Positions 36,643 through 46,077 of a stretch of DNA of 64,000 bases are shown piece after piece. Both the position numbers and the translations under genes were made by a program. Origin of the DNA: Crassaminicella profunda. GTDB taxonomy: Bacteria; Bacillota; Clostridia; Peptostreptococcales; Thermotaleaceae. The DNA lies in assembly GCF_019884785.1 (NCBI RefSeq), contig NZ_CP082326.1, forward strand, positions 1,047,355-1,111,354, read 5' to 3'. Under the pieces are notes generated by a model. It saw only the letters and a program-made list of their open reading frames with translations. It had not been told where the DNA came from and made no database searches. Within the stretch, counting starts at the first letter, position 1, and each line of letters opens with the position of its first letter.

Positions 36643-37479
36643 ATGATGAAATTTACTAAAATGCATGGAGCAGGAAATGATTTTGTGCTATTCAATGGTC
36701 TAGAAGAAAAAATTGATGACTATGGAAAACTGGCTTTACAGGTATGTCATCGACACTTCAGTGTAGGTGGAGATGGCATAATGGTTGTTGAAAAAAGTGA
36801 TATAGCAGATGTGAAGATGATTTATTTTAATTCAGATGGTTCTCAAGGTGAAATGTGTGGAAATGGAATAAGGTGTTTTTCTAAATTTGTATATGATAAT
36901 AAGATTGTAAATAAAGAGACTTTTACTGTAGAAACTTTAGCAGGGATTCAAAATATATGGCTTGAAGTAGAGAATAAAGAAGTGAAGTTTGTAAAAGTAA
37001 AAATGAGTAAGCCTGTATTTGAACCAAAAGAAATACCTGTTGTGTGTGAAGGTGAAAAGGTAATCGAAAAGTGTGTTGAAATAGATGGAAAAGAAGTCGT
37101 ATTTTCTACTGTATTTTTAGGAGTACCTCATACGGTTATTTTTGTGGAGGATATAAATGCTATAGATATTAATGGATTAGGATCTAAAATGGAAAAACAT
37201 TCAATTTTTCCTAAAAAGACAAATGTAAATTTTGTTGAGGTAAAAGATAGAAGTCATATTCATGTGTATACTTGGGAAAGAGGCGCAGGAAGAACCTTAG
37301 CTTGTGGAACTGGATGCTGTTCAAGTGTAGTTTTAGGCAATATTTTGAATAAGCTTGATCATAAAGTGAAGGTTCAAGCTGAAGGTGGTGTAATAGAAGT
37401 AGAAATACAAGATAACTTTGAAGTTTTTATGAAAGGGAAAGCTACGACTATTTGCGTTGGAGAATTTGTGAATTTTTAG
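36643..37479 (+). CDS. dapF: Diaminopimelate epimerase
   Basis: 278 residues, PLP-independent racemase interconverting LL- and meso-diaminopimelate. Both catalytic cysteines are seen: GEMCGNGIRCFSKF near 73 and ACGTGCCSSVV near 219. MKFTKMHGAGNDFVLFNG is the standard start. AAAGGAGGAT lies upstream of tandem ATG codons (36643/36646). It appears to be the second gene of the sigma-54 lysA transcript; the symporter copy 2 follows 105 bp later. Confidence 0.95.
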   Translation: MMKFTKMHGAGNDFVLFNGLEEKIDDYGKLALQVCHRHFSVGGDGIMVVEKSDIADVKMIYFNSDGSQGEMCGNGIRCFSKFVYDNKIVNKETFTVETLAGIQNIWLEVENKEVKFVKVKMSKPVFEPKEIPVVCEGEKVIEKCVEIDGKEVVFSTVFLGVPHTVIFVEDINAIDINGLGSKMEKHSIFPKKTNVNFVEVKDRSHIHVYTWERGAGRTLACGTGCCSSVVLGNILNKLDHKVKVQAEGGVIEVEIQDNFEVFMKGKATTICVGEFVNF

Positions 37480-37584
37480 GGGTTTGATTTTAATGTCGGT
37501 TTACAATACATAACAAAAGGGGTACATCTTTAATCAAGTAAGAATAAATAATATATTCAATGAAAATGATAGGAGGATGTACAA

Positions 37585-38838
37585 ATGACGACAAAACAAA
37601 AGCAAAGTATTTGGAAAGCATATAGATTTCCTATTATCCTGTTAACAGGGATTGTGCTTGGTAGTTTAATAGGAATTCAAATGGGGGAAAAAGCAAGTAT
37701 ATTTAAACCTTTAGGGGATTTGTTTTTAAATGGTATGTTTACCATTGTAGTACCTTTAGTTTTTCTTTCAATAAGTAGTGCTGTATCGAATATGGCTAAT
37801 TTAAAAAGACTTGGTAAAATATTAGGAAACTTATTTTTAACATTTGCCATAACTGGTTTGATTGCTGCTTTTATAATGATTGTTGTAGTGAATGTATTCC
37901 CACCAGCAGAAGGTGTTAACCTGAAATTACAGGCTACTCAAGCTATAGAACCTTTTGAAACAGCCGATCAAATTGTATCAGCCTTGACGGTAAAGGATTT
38001 CCCTGATTTAATCTCTAGAAAAAATATGTTACCGTTAATTATATTCTCTATTATCTTTGGATTATGTATCAATATGATTGGAGAAAAAGGAAAAATAATC
38101 GCTAATGGACTCAATGCATTATCAGATGTATTTTTAAAAATGGTATCTTTACTGATGTACTATGCGCCCATAGGTTTAGGTGCTTACTTCGCTTCCTTGA
38201 TAGGAGAATTTGGTCCGGAATTATTAGGTTCTTATGCACATGCTATGCTAATTTATTATCCTGTATGTATTCTATATTTTATTATAGCTTTTACTGCATA
38301 CACTTATTTTGCAGGAGGAAAACAAGGTGTTACTACATGCTTTAAAAATATTATATCTCCTGCCATAACAGCACTAGCAACTCAAAGTAGTATTGCAACA
38401 TTACCTGTTAATTTAGAAGCTACTGAGAAGATGGGGGTACCAAAAGATATTAGAGAAATTGTACTTCCAATAGGTGCTACTATGCATATGGATGGTACAT
38501 GTCTTAGTTCTATACTAAAGATATCTTTTATGTTCGGAATATTTGATATGCCATTTGAAGGGATGGGAACATATGTTAGTGCAATCCTGTTATCTGTATT
38601 AGGTGGAGTAGTTATGTCAGGAGTACCAGGAGGTGGACTTATAGGAGAAATGCTTATTGTAAATATGTATGGATTTCCAGCAGAAGCATTTCCTATTATA
38701 GCTACAATCGGATTTTTAGTAGATCCAATTGCTACGATGATCAATGCATCTGGAGATGCAGTAGCATCTATGATGGTTACTAGATTGGTAGAAGGAAAAG
38801 ATTGGATGAAGCAGAGATTGGGTGCACATGCACAATAA
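37585..38838 (+). CDS. Dicarboxylate/amino acid:cation symporter, copy 2
   Basis: 417 residues. Same DAACS transporter as the gene at 32372, with about 15 substitutions, five of them in the last seven residues (RLGAHAQ against NITPHIQ). The membrane core, re-entrant loops and the MDGTC and NASGD motifs are unchanged, so transport specificity is probably the same or close. Many synonymous changes separate the two genes, so the duplication is not brand new. It may be read from the lysA-dapF transcript or from its own start in the 37480-37584 gap. Confidence 0.93.
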   Translation: MTTKQKQSIWKAYRFPIILLTGIVLGSLIGIQMGEKASIFKPLGDLFLNGMFTIVVPLVFLSISSAVSNMANLKRLGKILGNLFLTFAITGLIAAFIMIVVVNVFPPAEGVNLKLQATQAIEPFETADQIVSALTVKDFPDLISRKNMLPLIIFSIIFGLCINMIGEKGKIIANGLNALSDVFLKMVSLLMYYAPIGLGAYFASLIGEFGPELLGSYAHAMLIYYPVCILYFIIAFTAYTYFAGGKQGVTTCFKNIISPAITALATQSSIATLPVNLEATEKMGVPKDIREIVLPIGATMHMDGTCLSSILKISFMFGIFDMPFEGMGTYVSAILLSVLGGVVMSGVPGGGLIGEMLIVNMYGFPAEAFPIIATIGFLVDPIATMINASGDAVASMMVTRLVEGKDWMKQRLGAHAQ

Positions 38839-38884
38839 AGAATCACTGAAAAAATATAGATTAATGAAGTTCATAGAAGAGAAT

Positions 38885-38912
38885 AAAAGCTGAAGTATTA
38901 TACTTCGGCTTT
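38885..38912 (+). terminator. Hairpin between symporter and desulfhydrase, copy 2 only
   Basis: AAAGCTGAAGTA and TACTTCGGCTTT form a stem with a 3-base loop. The following T run is short, so it may attenuate rather than end the transcript. Confidence 0.5.
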
Positions 38913-38993
38913 GCTCAATTGGAAAATGAAAAGTGAATGGTATATACTGGATGTATAGCGATAATAAACTATGATAAAGGGGAATGAGTTATA

Positions 38994-39980
38994 ATGAAAT
39001 TACCTGCTAAAATAAAAATTGCAAATTTACCTACAAAGATTGAAAAACTAGAACGGTTGTCTCAAAAATTAGAGGGACATGAAATATACATAAAAAGAGA
39101 TGATCAAACGGGAACCGAAATTTCTGGAAACAAAGTAAGAAAGTTAGAGTATACTGTGAAAGAAGCACTAAATCAAGGTTGCGACTATCTGATTACTTGT
39201 GGAGGGATTCAATCTAATCATGCAAGAGCTACTGCTGCTGTTGCTGCAAAACTAGGGATCAATTCATTTTTAGTCCTTAGAAGTAAGGGAGAAAAGAAGG
39301 TAGAGGGAAATTGCTTTTTAGATCAAGTATTAGGTGCACAAATTCGATTTATTACTGCTGATGAATATAGAGATCATAGAATGGATATTATGAAAGAAGT
39401 AAAAGCTGAATTAGATAAAAAAGGACATAAGGCATATATTATACCAGAGGGAGCTTCTAATGGTATTGGTACTTTTGGGTATTATCATGCTATGGAGGAA
39501 ATTTTAAAGCAAGAAGAGGAAATGGGGATAAAATTTGATGCTATTGTTACAGCTGTGGGTTCTGGAGGGACTTATGCAGGACTCTTTTATGCAAATGAAG
39601 TAAGTGAAAATAATGCAAAAATATTTGGTGTGAATGTATGTGATGATGCTAATTATTTTAAAGAAGCTATATTTAATATACTTCATGAAAGTTTTGAGTA
39701 TACAAATAAGCCTATAAAATTCTCTAAAGAAGAAATAAATATGATAGATGGATATGTAGGAGTTGGGTATGCTTTGAGCCGTCCTGAAGAGCTAAGGTTT
39801 ATCCATGAATTAGCCAAACTAGAGGGGCTTATATTAGATCCTGTTTATACAGGAAAAGCCATGTATGGTTTGGTAGAAGAGATTAAAAGAGGAAATTTAA
39901 AGGAGTGTAAAAATATCTTGTTTATTCATACAGGAGGACTTTTTGGATTATTCCCTAAAAAAGATCAATTTTCTTTCTAA
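38994..39980 (+). CDS. D-cysteine desulfhydrase / ACC deaminase family enzyme, copy 2
   Basis: 328 residues and close to 90 percent identical to the enzyme at 33732 by inspection. The PLP lysine motif SGNKVRKLEY, CGGIQSNHARATAA and VGSGGTYAGLFYA are kept. Differences are spread along the chain and cluster near 200-235 (YANEVSENNAKIF against YGNKINKNSAKIF). AAAGGGGAATG precedes ATG 38994. Two functional copies may reflect dosage or slightly different substrates. Confidence 0.9.
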   Translation: MKLPAKIKIANLPTKIEKLERLSQKLEGHEIYIKRDDQTGTEISGNKVRKLEYTVKEALNQGCDYLITCGGIQSNHARATAAVAAKLGINSFLVLRSKGEKKVEGNCFLDQVLGAQIRFITADEYRDHRMDIMKEVKAELDKKGHKAYIIPEGASNGIGTFGYYHAMEEILKQEEEMGIKFDAIVTAVGSGGTYAGLFYANEVSENNAKIFGVNVCDDANYFKEAIFNILHESFEYTNKPIKFSKEEINMIDGYVGVGYALSRPEELRFIHELAKLEGLILDPVYTGKAMYGLVEEIKRGNLKECKNILFIHTGGLFGLFPKKDQFSF

Positions 39981-40016
39981 AAAATAAAGCTGAGGAAATT
40001 TCCTCAGCTTTTATTT
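39981..40016. terminator. Bidirectional terminator between the cassette and dapH
   Basis: A perfect inverted repeat with arms AATAAAGCTGAGGAAA and TTTCCTCAGCTTTTATT has T runs on both strands. It ends both the plus-strand cassette and the minus-strand lysine operon. Confidence 0.9.
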
Positions 40017-40017
40017 T

Positions 40018-40755
40018 TTAACCTCTTAGATCATCTAATAATTGTGTCTTATCTGCAGTTTTTTCGTCTTTTTCCTTGATAACTTTTGCAGGAGAGCCAG
40101 CAACAACGCATCCAGCAGGAACATCCTTTGTAACGATAGCTCCAGCAGCAACAACGGCTCCTTTTCCTATACATACTCCTTCTAAGATTACTGCATTAGC
40201 ACCGATTAGTACATCATCTTCTACGATAACTGGAGTTGCACTAGGGGGCTCTAATACACCTGCAATAACAGCCCCTGCACCTACATGGGCGTTTTTGCCG
40301 ATGGTAGCACGAGCTCCAAGGACTGCGTTCATATCAATCATAGTACCTTCTCCGACTTCAGAACCGATATTAATGACAGCTCCCATCATGATAACGGCGT
40401 TTTTTCCTATTTTCACACGATCTCTTATGATGGCACCAGGTTCAATACGTGCATTGATTTCTTTTAGATCAAGCATAGGAATAGCAGAGTTTCTTCGATC
40501 ATTTTCTATTTCGTAATAATTGATTATATTTTCATGTTCTGATAAGTAATCTAATACTTCACTATGCTCACCAAAGATTACCCAAAAGTTATCTTGACCA
40601 AATTTTTTCATATTTGTAGTTGGCGCATCACTAAGATCACCGTTTACATAAACTTTTACAGGAGTAGATTTTTTTACATGCTTAATAAATTTTGCAATTT
40701 CATAAGGGTTTGTCAAATCTATGTTTGCATTGGTTGAATTTTTTTCTGTAGTCAT
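40018..40755 (-). CDS. dapH: Tetrahydrodipicolinate N-acetyltransferase
   Basis: 245 residues. Acetylates tetrahydrodipicolinate in the acetylase branch of lysine synthesis. The N-terminal alpha/beta domain ([28 protein letters not shown]) is followed by left-handed beta-helix hexapeptide repeats from about 95 to 225 ([48 protein letters not shown]). ATG 40755 follows AAAGGA. It is the last gene of the riboswitch operon. Confidence 0.94.
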   Translation of the reverse strand: MTTEKNSTNANIDLTNPYEIAKFIKHVKKSTPVKVYVNGDLSDAPTTNMKKFGQDNFWVIFGEHSEVLDYLSEHENIINYYEIENDRRNSAIPMLDLKEINARIEPGAIIRDRVKIGKNAVIMMGAVINIGSEVGEGTMIDMNAVLGARATIGKNAHVGAGAVIAGVLEPPSATPVIVEDDVLIGANAVILEGVCIGKGAVVAAGAIVTKDVPAGCVVAGSPAKVIKEKDEKTADKTQLLDDLRG

Positions 40756-40794
40756 TAGTAAAATCAGTCCTTTCTCTTTCTATTATCATTTCAG

Positions 40795-41544
40795 TTATTT
40801 TAATAAATCATTCATGTTATAGAAACCATTTTTTTGTGCATTTAAAAACCTTGCGGCTTTTATTGCACCTAAACCAAATATATCTTTAGAAAGGGCTGTA
40901 TGCTTGATTTCTATTATTTCATCAGGTCCTGCGAAAATAACTGTATGTTCTCCAACAATATTACCTCCACGAATAGCATGGATGCCTATTTCAGTATCTT
41001 TCCTTTTTTCACTGCGGCCATATCTGCCATAGATAAATTCTTTTTCATTATTAAAAGATTCATTAATGCCATTAGCAATTAAGTAAGCAGTACCACTAGG
41101 GGCATCTACTTTTTGATTGTGATGCTTTTCAATAATTTCAATATCAAAATCTCTTAATCCAGTAGCTGCGGATTTAGCTAAATTCGTAAGAACATTAACC
41201 CCTAAGGACATATTTCCTGTTTGGAATATAGGGATATTGTTAGAAGATTCCATAAGACTTTTTAAATCTTCTCCACTAAGTCCTGTAGTTGCTACAACCA
41301 AAGGAGTTTTTGTTTTTACGCTATATGCTAAAACATCTGCTAATGCACTGTGATGAGAAAAATCAATGAGTACATCAGCTTTTTCTTTACAGAATTCAGC
41401 TTTTTCATAGACAGGGAATGAATTTTCGTATCTTTCATGATTCATGTCGATTCCAGCTATAATTTCCATATCTTTTTCTTGGGAGATTAGTTTTACTAAA
41501 ACTCTACCCATTTTTCCATTGCATCCACTTAAAATTACTTTCAT
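40795..41544 (-). CDS. dapB: 4-Hydroxy-tetrahydrodipicolinate reductase
   Basis: 249 residues. NAD(P)H-dependent reductase of the lysine/diaminopimelate pathway. The Rossmann start VILSGCNGKMGRVL, DFSHHSAL, VVATTGLS, EIIEKHHNQKVDAPSGTA (catalytic His/Lys region) and RGGNIVGEHTVIFAG match DapB. AGGGAGGG precedes ATG 41544. It is 16 bp downstream of dapA and 40 bp upstream of dapH. Confidence 0.96.
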   Translation of the reverse strand: MKVILSGCNGKMGRVLVKLISQEKDMEIIAGIDMNHERYENSFPVYEKAEFCKEKADVLIDFSHHSALADVLAYSVKTKTPLVVATTGLSGEDLKSLMESSNNIPIFQTGNMSLGVNVLTNLAKSAATGLRDFDIEIIEKHHNQKVDAPSGTAYLIANGINESFNNEKEFIYGRYGRSEKRKDTEIGIHAIRGGNIVGEHTVIFAGPDEIIEIKHTALSKDIFGLGAIKAARFLNAQKNGFYNMNDLLK

Positions 41545-41559
41545 GAAGAAAATCCCTCC

Positions 41560-42444
41560 CTATTGAATTAAACCATACTCTTTCATTCTTTGTTTTAAAA
41601 CGGTTAAGTTTTCATCATCCATCTCTACCAGTGGTAATCGAAGATTTCCTACTTCAAAATTCATTAAATTCATAGCTGTTTTTACTGGGATAGGATTTAC
41701 TTCTATGAATAATGAATCAATTAATGCTTTCATATGAAGTTGCAATTTGCAAGCTCCTTTTACATTTCCATCAATGAAGTTTTGTACCATTGTATGGGTA
41801 TCCTTAGGAGCAATATTTGCAACAACAGAAATGACACCAGAGCCTCCTAGAGACATTAAAGGAACAACCATATCATCATTACCAGAATAAATGGAAAAGT
41901 CATCAGGAGTTAGACGAGCCATTTCCGCCACTTGAGCAATATTTCCACTAGCTTCCTTTACGCCTTTTACATTAGAATATTGATGGGCTAAAGCAGCCAA
42001 AGTTTTAGGGAGTATATTTACTCCAGTTCTTCCAGGAACATTATAAACGATAATTGGAATACTTATAGCTTTTGCTACAGCGCCAAAGTGTGCAATAAGA
42101 CCCTTTTGTGTAGTTTTGTTATAGTATGGAGTAATGACTAATACACCATCTGCACCAATTTTTTCTGCATATTGACTCATTTCTATAGCATGATTTGTAC
42201 AGTTACTTCCTGTTCCGGCGATTACTGGAATACGCCCGTTAATTTTTTCTACTGTAAATTTAATGGTTTTCTTTTGTTCTTCATCTGTCATAGTAGAAGC
42301 TTCTCCAGTAGTACCACAGATAACAATAGCATCTGTTCCTTGTTCTACATGCCAATTTAACATTTCTTCTAGCTTTTTAAAGTTTACCTTTCCATCTTTA
42401 AAAGGAGTAATAATGGCAACGCCAGAACCGGTAAATAAACTCAT
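41560..42444 (-). CDS. dapA: 4-Hydroxy-tetrahydrodipicolinate synthase
   Basis: 294 residues, the usual length. Condenses pyruvate with aspartate semialdehyde. [55 protein letters not shown] (Tyr of the proton relay) and GVKEASGNI (Schiff-base lysine) are present. ATG 42444 ([11 protein letters not shown]) is preferred over 42453, whose codon touches the AAAGG site. Feedback control by lysine is expected from the family, besides the riboswitch. Confidence 0.96.
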   Translation of the reverse strand: MSLFTGSGVAIITPFKDGKVNFKKLEEMLNWHVEQGTDAIVICGTTGEASTMTDEEQKKTIKFTVEKINGRIPVIAGTGSNCTNHAIEMSQYAEKIGADGVLVITPYYNKTTQKGLIAHFGAVAKAISIPIIVYNVPGRTGVNILPKTLAALAHQYSNVKGVKEASGNIAQVAEMARLTPDDFSIYSGNDDMVVPLMSLGGSGVISVVANIAPKDTHTMVQNFIDGNVKGACKLQLHMKALIDSLFIEVNPIPVKTAMNLMNFEVGNLRLPLVEMDDENLTVLKQRMKEYGLIQ

Positions 42445-42494
42445 AAAAACCATCCTTTCATTATTATTTAAGACTCTATATTATTTTATGCTGA

Positions 42495-43493
42495 TTACTC
42501 TAGAGTAGGAATCAAAATTTCTGCAATTTGAACTGTATTTGTTGCTGCACCTTTTCTGATGTTATCTGCGACTACCCATAAATTCAGACCATTTTCAAGA
42601 CTGAAGTCTCGTCTTATACGACCGATATATACTTCATCATGTCCTGCAGCATTTCTAGCTAGTGGATAAACATTATTAGCTACATTATCTTGAACCACTA
42701 TGCCAGGAGCATTTTCGAAAATATTTCTTACTTCTTCTAATTGGAAAGGTTTTTCAAATTCTATATTAATAGATTCACTATGAGCATCTCTTACAGGAAC
42801 TCTTACAGTAGTTGCTGTAATTTTTAAATCGTAATCATTTAAAATCTTTTGTGTTTCGTTAATCATTTTCATTTCTTCTTTTGTATAACCATTTTCTAAA
42901 AATACGTCAATATGAGGAAGACAATTTCCTGCGATAGGATGTGGATAAGCGGATAAAAGATCATTCCCCTTTAAACCCTCTTCAAGATCTGCTACACCCT
43001 TTACACCTGAACCAGATACAGCTTGGTAAGTAGAGTATACGATTCTTTTTATATTAAATTTATCGTGTAGTGGCTTTAGAGCAACTACTGCTTGAATAGT
43101 AGAACAATTAGGATTTGCAATGATTCCTTTATGCCATTTAATGTCTTCAGGATTTACTTCAGGAACCACTAGTGGAATATCTTTATCCATTCTCCAAGCA
43201 CTACTGTTATCTACAACGATTACACCTTTTGAAGCAGCAATAGGAGCGAATCTTTTACTAATATCACCACCTGCTGAGAAAAGGGCAATGTCAATATCTC
43301 TATCAAAAGAATTTTCAGTTAATTCTTCCACTGTAAAATCTTTACCTTTACAAGTTACTTTTTGACCAGCTGATTTTTTAGATGCAAAGACATATAGATT
43401 TTCATATGGAAAATCTCTTTCTTCTAATACCTTTAAGAATGTTCTTCCAACCATACCAGTAGCACCTACTACTGCAATATTTACTTTTTTCAT
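42495..43493 (-). CDS. asd: Aspartate-semialdehyde dehydrogenase
   Basis: 332 residues. Makes aspartate semialdehyde, shared by lysine, threonine and methionine synthesis. The NADP site VAVVGATGMVGRTFLKVLEER, IALFSAGGDISKRFAP, the catalytic cysteine in NPNCSTIQAVVAL (near 130) and RVPVRDAHSESINIEF are all present. AGGGGGTAAT precedes ATG 43493. It lies 26 bp after the DeoR-type gene and 50 bp before dapA in the same transcript. Confidence 0.96.
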   Translation of the reverse strand: MKKVNIAVVGATGMVGRTFLKVLEERDFPYENLYVFASKKSAGQKVTCKGKDFTVEELTENSFDRDIDIALFSAGGDISKRFAPIAASKGVIVVDNSSAWRMDKDIPLVVPEVNPEDIKWHKGIIANPNCSTIQAVVALKPLHDKFNIKRIVYSTYQAVSGSGVKGVADLEEGLKGNDLLSAYPHPIAGNCLPHIDVFLENGYTKEEMKMINETQKILNDYDLKITATTVRVPVRDAHSESINIEFEKPFQLEEVRNIFENAPGIVVQDNVANNVYPLARNAAGHDEVYIGRIRRDFSLENGLNLWVVADNIRKGAATNTVQIAEILIPTLE

Positions 43494-43519
43494 CTTTATT
43501 ACCCCCTAAATTTGTTTTT

Positions 43520-44290
43520 TTATATTGAAATATTTCCAATTTCCACATGTATTCCTTTTTTTGCTATTTTGCTTATTTCGTCTTTATTCCCTTTATCATC
43601 TGTAATGAGTATATGAATTTTATCAAGATCACATACATGAGCAAAGGTAATTCTTCCAATTTTTCTGTAGTCTGTAATGATGATGTTTTGTCTGCTACTT
43701 TCGATAACAGCTTTTGAAAAATCGCTACTGTCAATGGTTGAAGTGCTAACACCTGTATGATTAATGCCAGCACATGGAATAAAGGCTTTGTCAAAATAAT
43801 AATTTTTTAGATCATTTATGGCTCTAGAGCCTAGTATGTTTCCTTTGTAGTTTTTAATATGACCACCAATCATGATTGTTTCAATATTAGAAATCTGAGA
43901 GAGGTCTTTTGCCACATCTAAAGAATTTGTAACTACTGTAATATTTTTATCTTTAATCAATGGAATCATTAATAAACTAACCATACTACCCATAAGTATG
44001 ATGGTATCACCATCATCTACAAATTCTACTGCTTTTTGGGCGATCTTTTTTTTCTCTTCAAGGGCTTCTATTTTTCCTTCTTCTATAGATGGAATCCATT
44101 TTGATTTTTCTACTCTAACAGCTCCACCATGGGTTTTTTTTAGAAGTCCTTTTTTTTCTAAGGTTGTAAGATCTCGTCTGATAGTATAAATGGATACATC
44201 AAAGGTGTCTGTTAATTGTTGTAAGTTGACAATCCCTTCTCTTTCAATAAGTTCTAATATTTTTTTTCTTCGAGCTTCTGTTATCAACAC
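43520..44290 (-). CDS. DeoR/GlpR family transcriptional regulator
   Basis: 256 residues. An N-terminal DeoR helix-turn-helix (RRKKILELIEREGIVNLQQLTDTFDVS, YTIRRDLTTLEKKGLLKKTHGGAV) is joined to the DeoR C-terminal sensor domain, with IILMGSMVSLLM in place of the more usual phosphosugar-binding GST-type loop and AGINHTGVSTSTID later. It starts with GTG 44290 after GGGGGC. As first gene behind the lysine riboswitch it would be repressed by lysine, which is unusual for this family. Its effector is unknown. Confidence 0.9.
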   Translation of the reverse strand: MLITEARRKKILELIEREGIVNLQQLTDTFDVSIYTIRRDLTTLEKKGLLKKTHGGAVRVEKSKWIPSIEEGKIEALEEKKKIAQKAVEFVDDGDTIILMGSMVSLLMIPLIKDKNITVVTNSLDVAKDLSQISNIETIMIGGHIKNYKGNILGSRAINDLKNYYFDKAFIPCAGINHTGVSTSTIDSSDFSKAVIESSRQNIIITDYRKIGRITFAHVCDLDKIHILITDDKGNKDEISKIAKKGIHVEIGNISI

Positions 44291-44490
44291 AATTGCCCCC
44301 TGTGTTTATATTTTGGTGATTAACTTATGCTAATATTATTATAATATAATTATGAACATTTGGTTACATTTATGATATATGATTATGTAATATCTGTCAA
44401 AATATTTTTGAAAAATTTTAGGGATTTTAAGATTTACAAAGGAAGTGTATAGAGGTGTGACTTTATTGGGATCAAAAGGTGAGAACCAAT

Positions 44491-44757
44491 AAAAAAACGG
44501 CAAAAGAGTAAAAGGTACTCTCAGCCGCTTAGTACTGAAAAGAATACAACTTTCACCCCGTGTGAAGTAGCGCACCATTAATAGCTTGGGTAATCTAGTA
44601 ATGACAGTATTATGCTTATTCAACATAATGCCAGTAATATTCTCAAGGGATGAGACATATTACTTCGGCGATAACACCTTTCTTTTAAACATGACAGTTC
44701 CCTTTACCTAGTTTAAAATACTTATTGTCTATCGCAACCTCTAAAACACAACGCTTT
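44491..44757 (-). promoter_or_regulatory. Lysine riboswitch (L box)
   Basis: Read on the minus strand, the leader shows AGAGGTTGCGAT near 44742, AAAGGGAAC, the CGCCGAAGTAATATGTC segment and long paired arms, all L-box features. It ends in a terminator with CGGC...GAGTA and TACTC...GCCG arms and a run of seven T (44491-44527). Lysine binding should terminate transcription of deoR-asd-dapA-dapB-dapH. Confidence 0.9.
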
Positions 44758-44776
44758 TGAATATTCATTTTTACGT

Positions 44777-44805
44777 ATCGTAACATAACTTAAAAGTTGT
44801 GTCAA
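44777..44805 (-). promoter_or_regulatory. Sigma-A type promoter of the lysine operon
   Basis: On the minus strand TTGACA and TACGAT are separated by 17 bp, about 20 bp before the riboswitch. Confidence 0.8.
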
Positions 44806-44886
44806 CTAAAAACTTTTACTTTTCTAAGATTAAAAAAAAGGATACAATACTGTATAGGCAATTTTATTAGAGGTTGGGGTGAGAAA

Positions 44887-46053
44887 ATGATTCATATTGA
44901 AAAAGAAATTATAAAGATCAAGGAAGAAGTAATTCTTACGAGAAGAGAGCTTCATAAGATTCCTGAAATTGCATTTGAAGAGGAAAAGACCAGTGGTTTT
45001 ATTGTGGAAAAACTTGAGGAGTATGGTGTAAAGGTTTATAAAAATATTGCAAAAACAGGTGTTATAGGATATTTAAAAGGAAGTGTTGGAGAAAAGACCA
45101 TTGCATTTCGAGCAGATATGGATGCCCTTAATATTGAAGAGGCGACAAAACTTTCTTATAGGTCAAAGCATAAGGGTATGATGCATGCTTGTGGACATGA
45201 CGCACATATGGGGGTTGTTTTGGGCCTTGCAAAATACTTATCTATGAATAAGGAAAAGCTAATAGATAATATTGTTTTTTTGTTTCAACCAGCAGAAGAA
45301 GGACCTGGGGGAGCTCGTCCTATGATTGAAGAAGGGGTTTTAGAAAAATTTCATATTGATAAAATCATAGGATTACATGTTTATCCAGAAGTGAAAGAGG
45401 GGAGAGTCGGATGCAAGAAAGGCCCTATGATGGCTCAGACTGGTGAATTTGATATAGTAATCTATGGAGAGAGTGGTCATGGTGCTATTCCTCAAAAAGC
45501 AAAGGATAGTATTGTAATTGCTGCTAATTTGATTACGTCTTATCAGACCATTGTAAGCAGAAGTATTAATCCTGTGAAGGGCGCTGTGCTGACCATAGGA
45601 AAAATGTGGTCAGGAGAAAGGCGAAATATTATTGCAGCAAATGCCCATTTGGAAGGAACACTAAGGGCTTTTCATGAAGATGTATATAAAAAGATGAAAG
45701 AAAGAATGATAGATTTAGCAAAAGGCATTGAAAAAATGTATGATTGTAGAATAGATATTATCTTTCGAGATATGTATCCAGCAATAAATAATGATGCTGA
45801 TTTAGTAGACACTCTTATCAAAGCTGTTGGAAGGGAAAATATTGATTTGGTAGAACCACAGATGATTGCTGAAGATTTTTCTTATTTTCAAAAGGAAATA
45901 CCAGGACTGTTTTTCTTTTTAGGAGTTAGAAATGAGAAAGAGGAAGCTATATATCCTCTTCACAATTGCTGTTTTAATTTTCATGAAGATGTTTTGCTTA
46001 TGGGTATACAAGTATATGTGAATATTTTAAGGACTATGAATGGATTTGAATAA
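44887..46053 (+). CDS. M20 family amidohydrolase, possibly N-acetyldiaminopimelate deacetylase
   Basis: 388 residues. A metal-dependent amidohydrolase: RRELHKIPEIAFEE, FRADMDALNIEE, MMHACGHDAHMG (metal ligands), FQPAEEGPGGARPMIEEG and a dimerisation domain with HGAIPQKAKDSI. ATG 44887 follows GGGGTGAG. The acetylase branch started by DapH needs exactly such a deacetylase, and this gene lies divergent from the lysine operon, so that role is plausible. A general amino-acid amidohydrolase is the alternative. No lysine riboswitch precedes it. Confidence 0.88.
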   Translation: MIHIEKEIIKIKEEVILTRRELHKIPEIAFEEEKTSGFIVEKLEEYGVKVYKNIAKTGVIGYLKGSVGEKTIAFRADMDALNIEEATKLSYRSKHKGMMHACGHDAHMGVVLGLAKYLSMNKEKLIDNIVFLFQPAEEGPGGARPMIEEGVLEKFHIDKIIGLHVYPEVKEGRVGCKKGPMMAQTGEFDIVIYGESGHGAIPQKAKDSIVIAANLITSYQTIVSRSINPVKGAVLTIGKMWSGERRNIIAANAHLEGTLRAFHEDVYKKMKERMIDLAKGIEKMYDCRIDIIFRDMYPAINNDADLVDTLIKAVGRENIDLVEPQMIAEDFSYFQKEIPGLFFFLGVRNEKEEAIYPLHNCCFNFHEDVLLMGIQVYVNILRTMNGFE

Positions 46054-46077
46054 AGTTGTGTATAAGGAGTGGATTTT

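Larger units (their letters stand above)
37585..39980 (+). repeat. Duplicated two-gene cassette, copy 2
   Basis: Second symporter and desulfhydrase-like pair, matching 32372-34718. The spacer between the two genes has diverged, and a hairpin (38885-38912) is present only in this copy. Confidence 0.95.

Noticed and set aside
38382-38846. Minus-strand open frame of 154 codons inside symporter copy 2 (and its counterpart in copy 1)
   Set aside because: Antisense shadow of a conserved membrane protein; the composition is the mirror of hydrophobic codons.
40076-40516. Plus-strand open frame of 146 codons opposite dapH
   Set aside because: Antisense shadow produced by the hexapeptide repeats of DapH.
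44339-44626. Minus-strand open frame of 95 codons
   Set aside because: It overlaps the lysine riboswitch and its terminator, which explain the sequence better.
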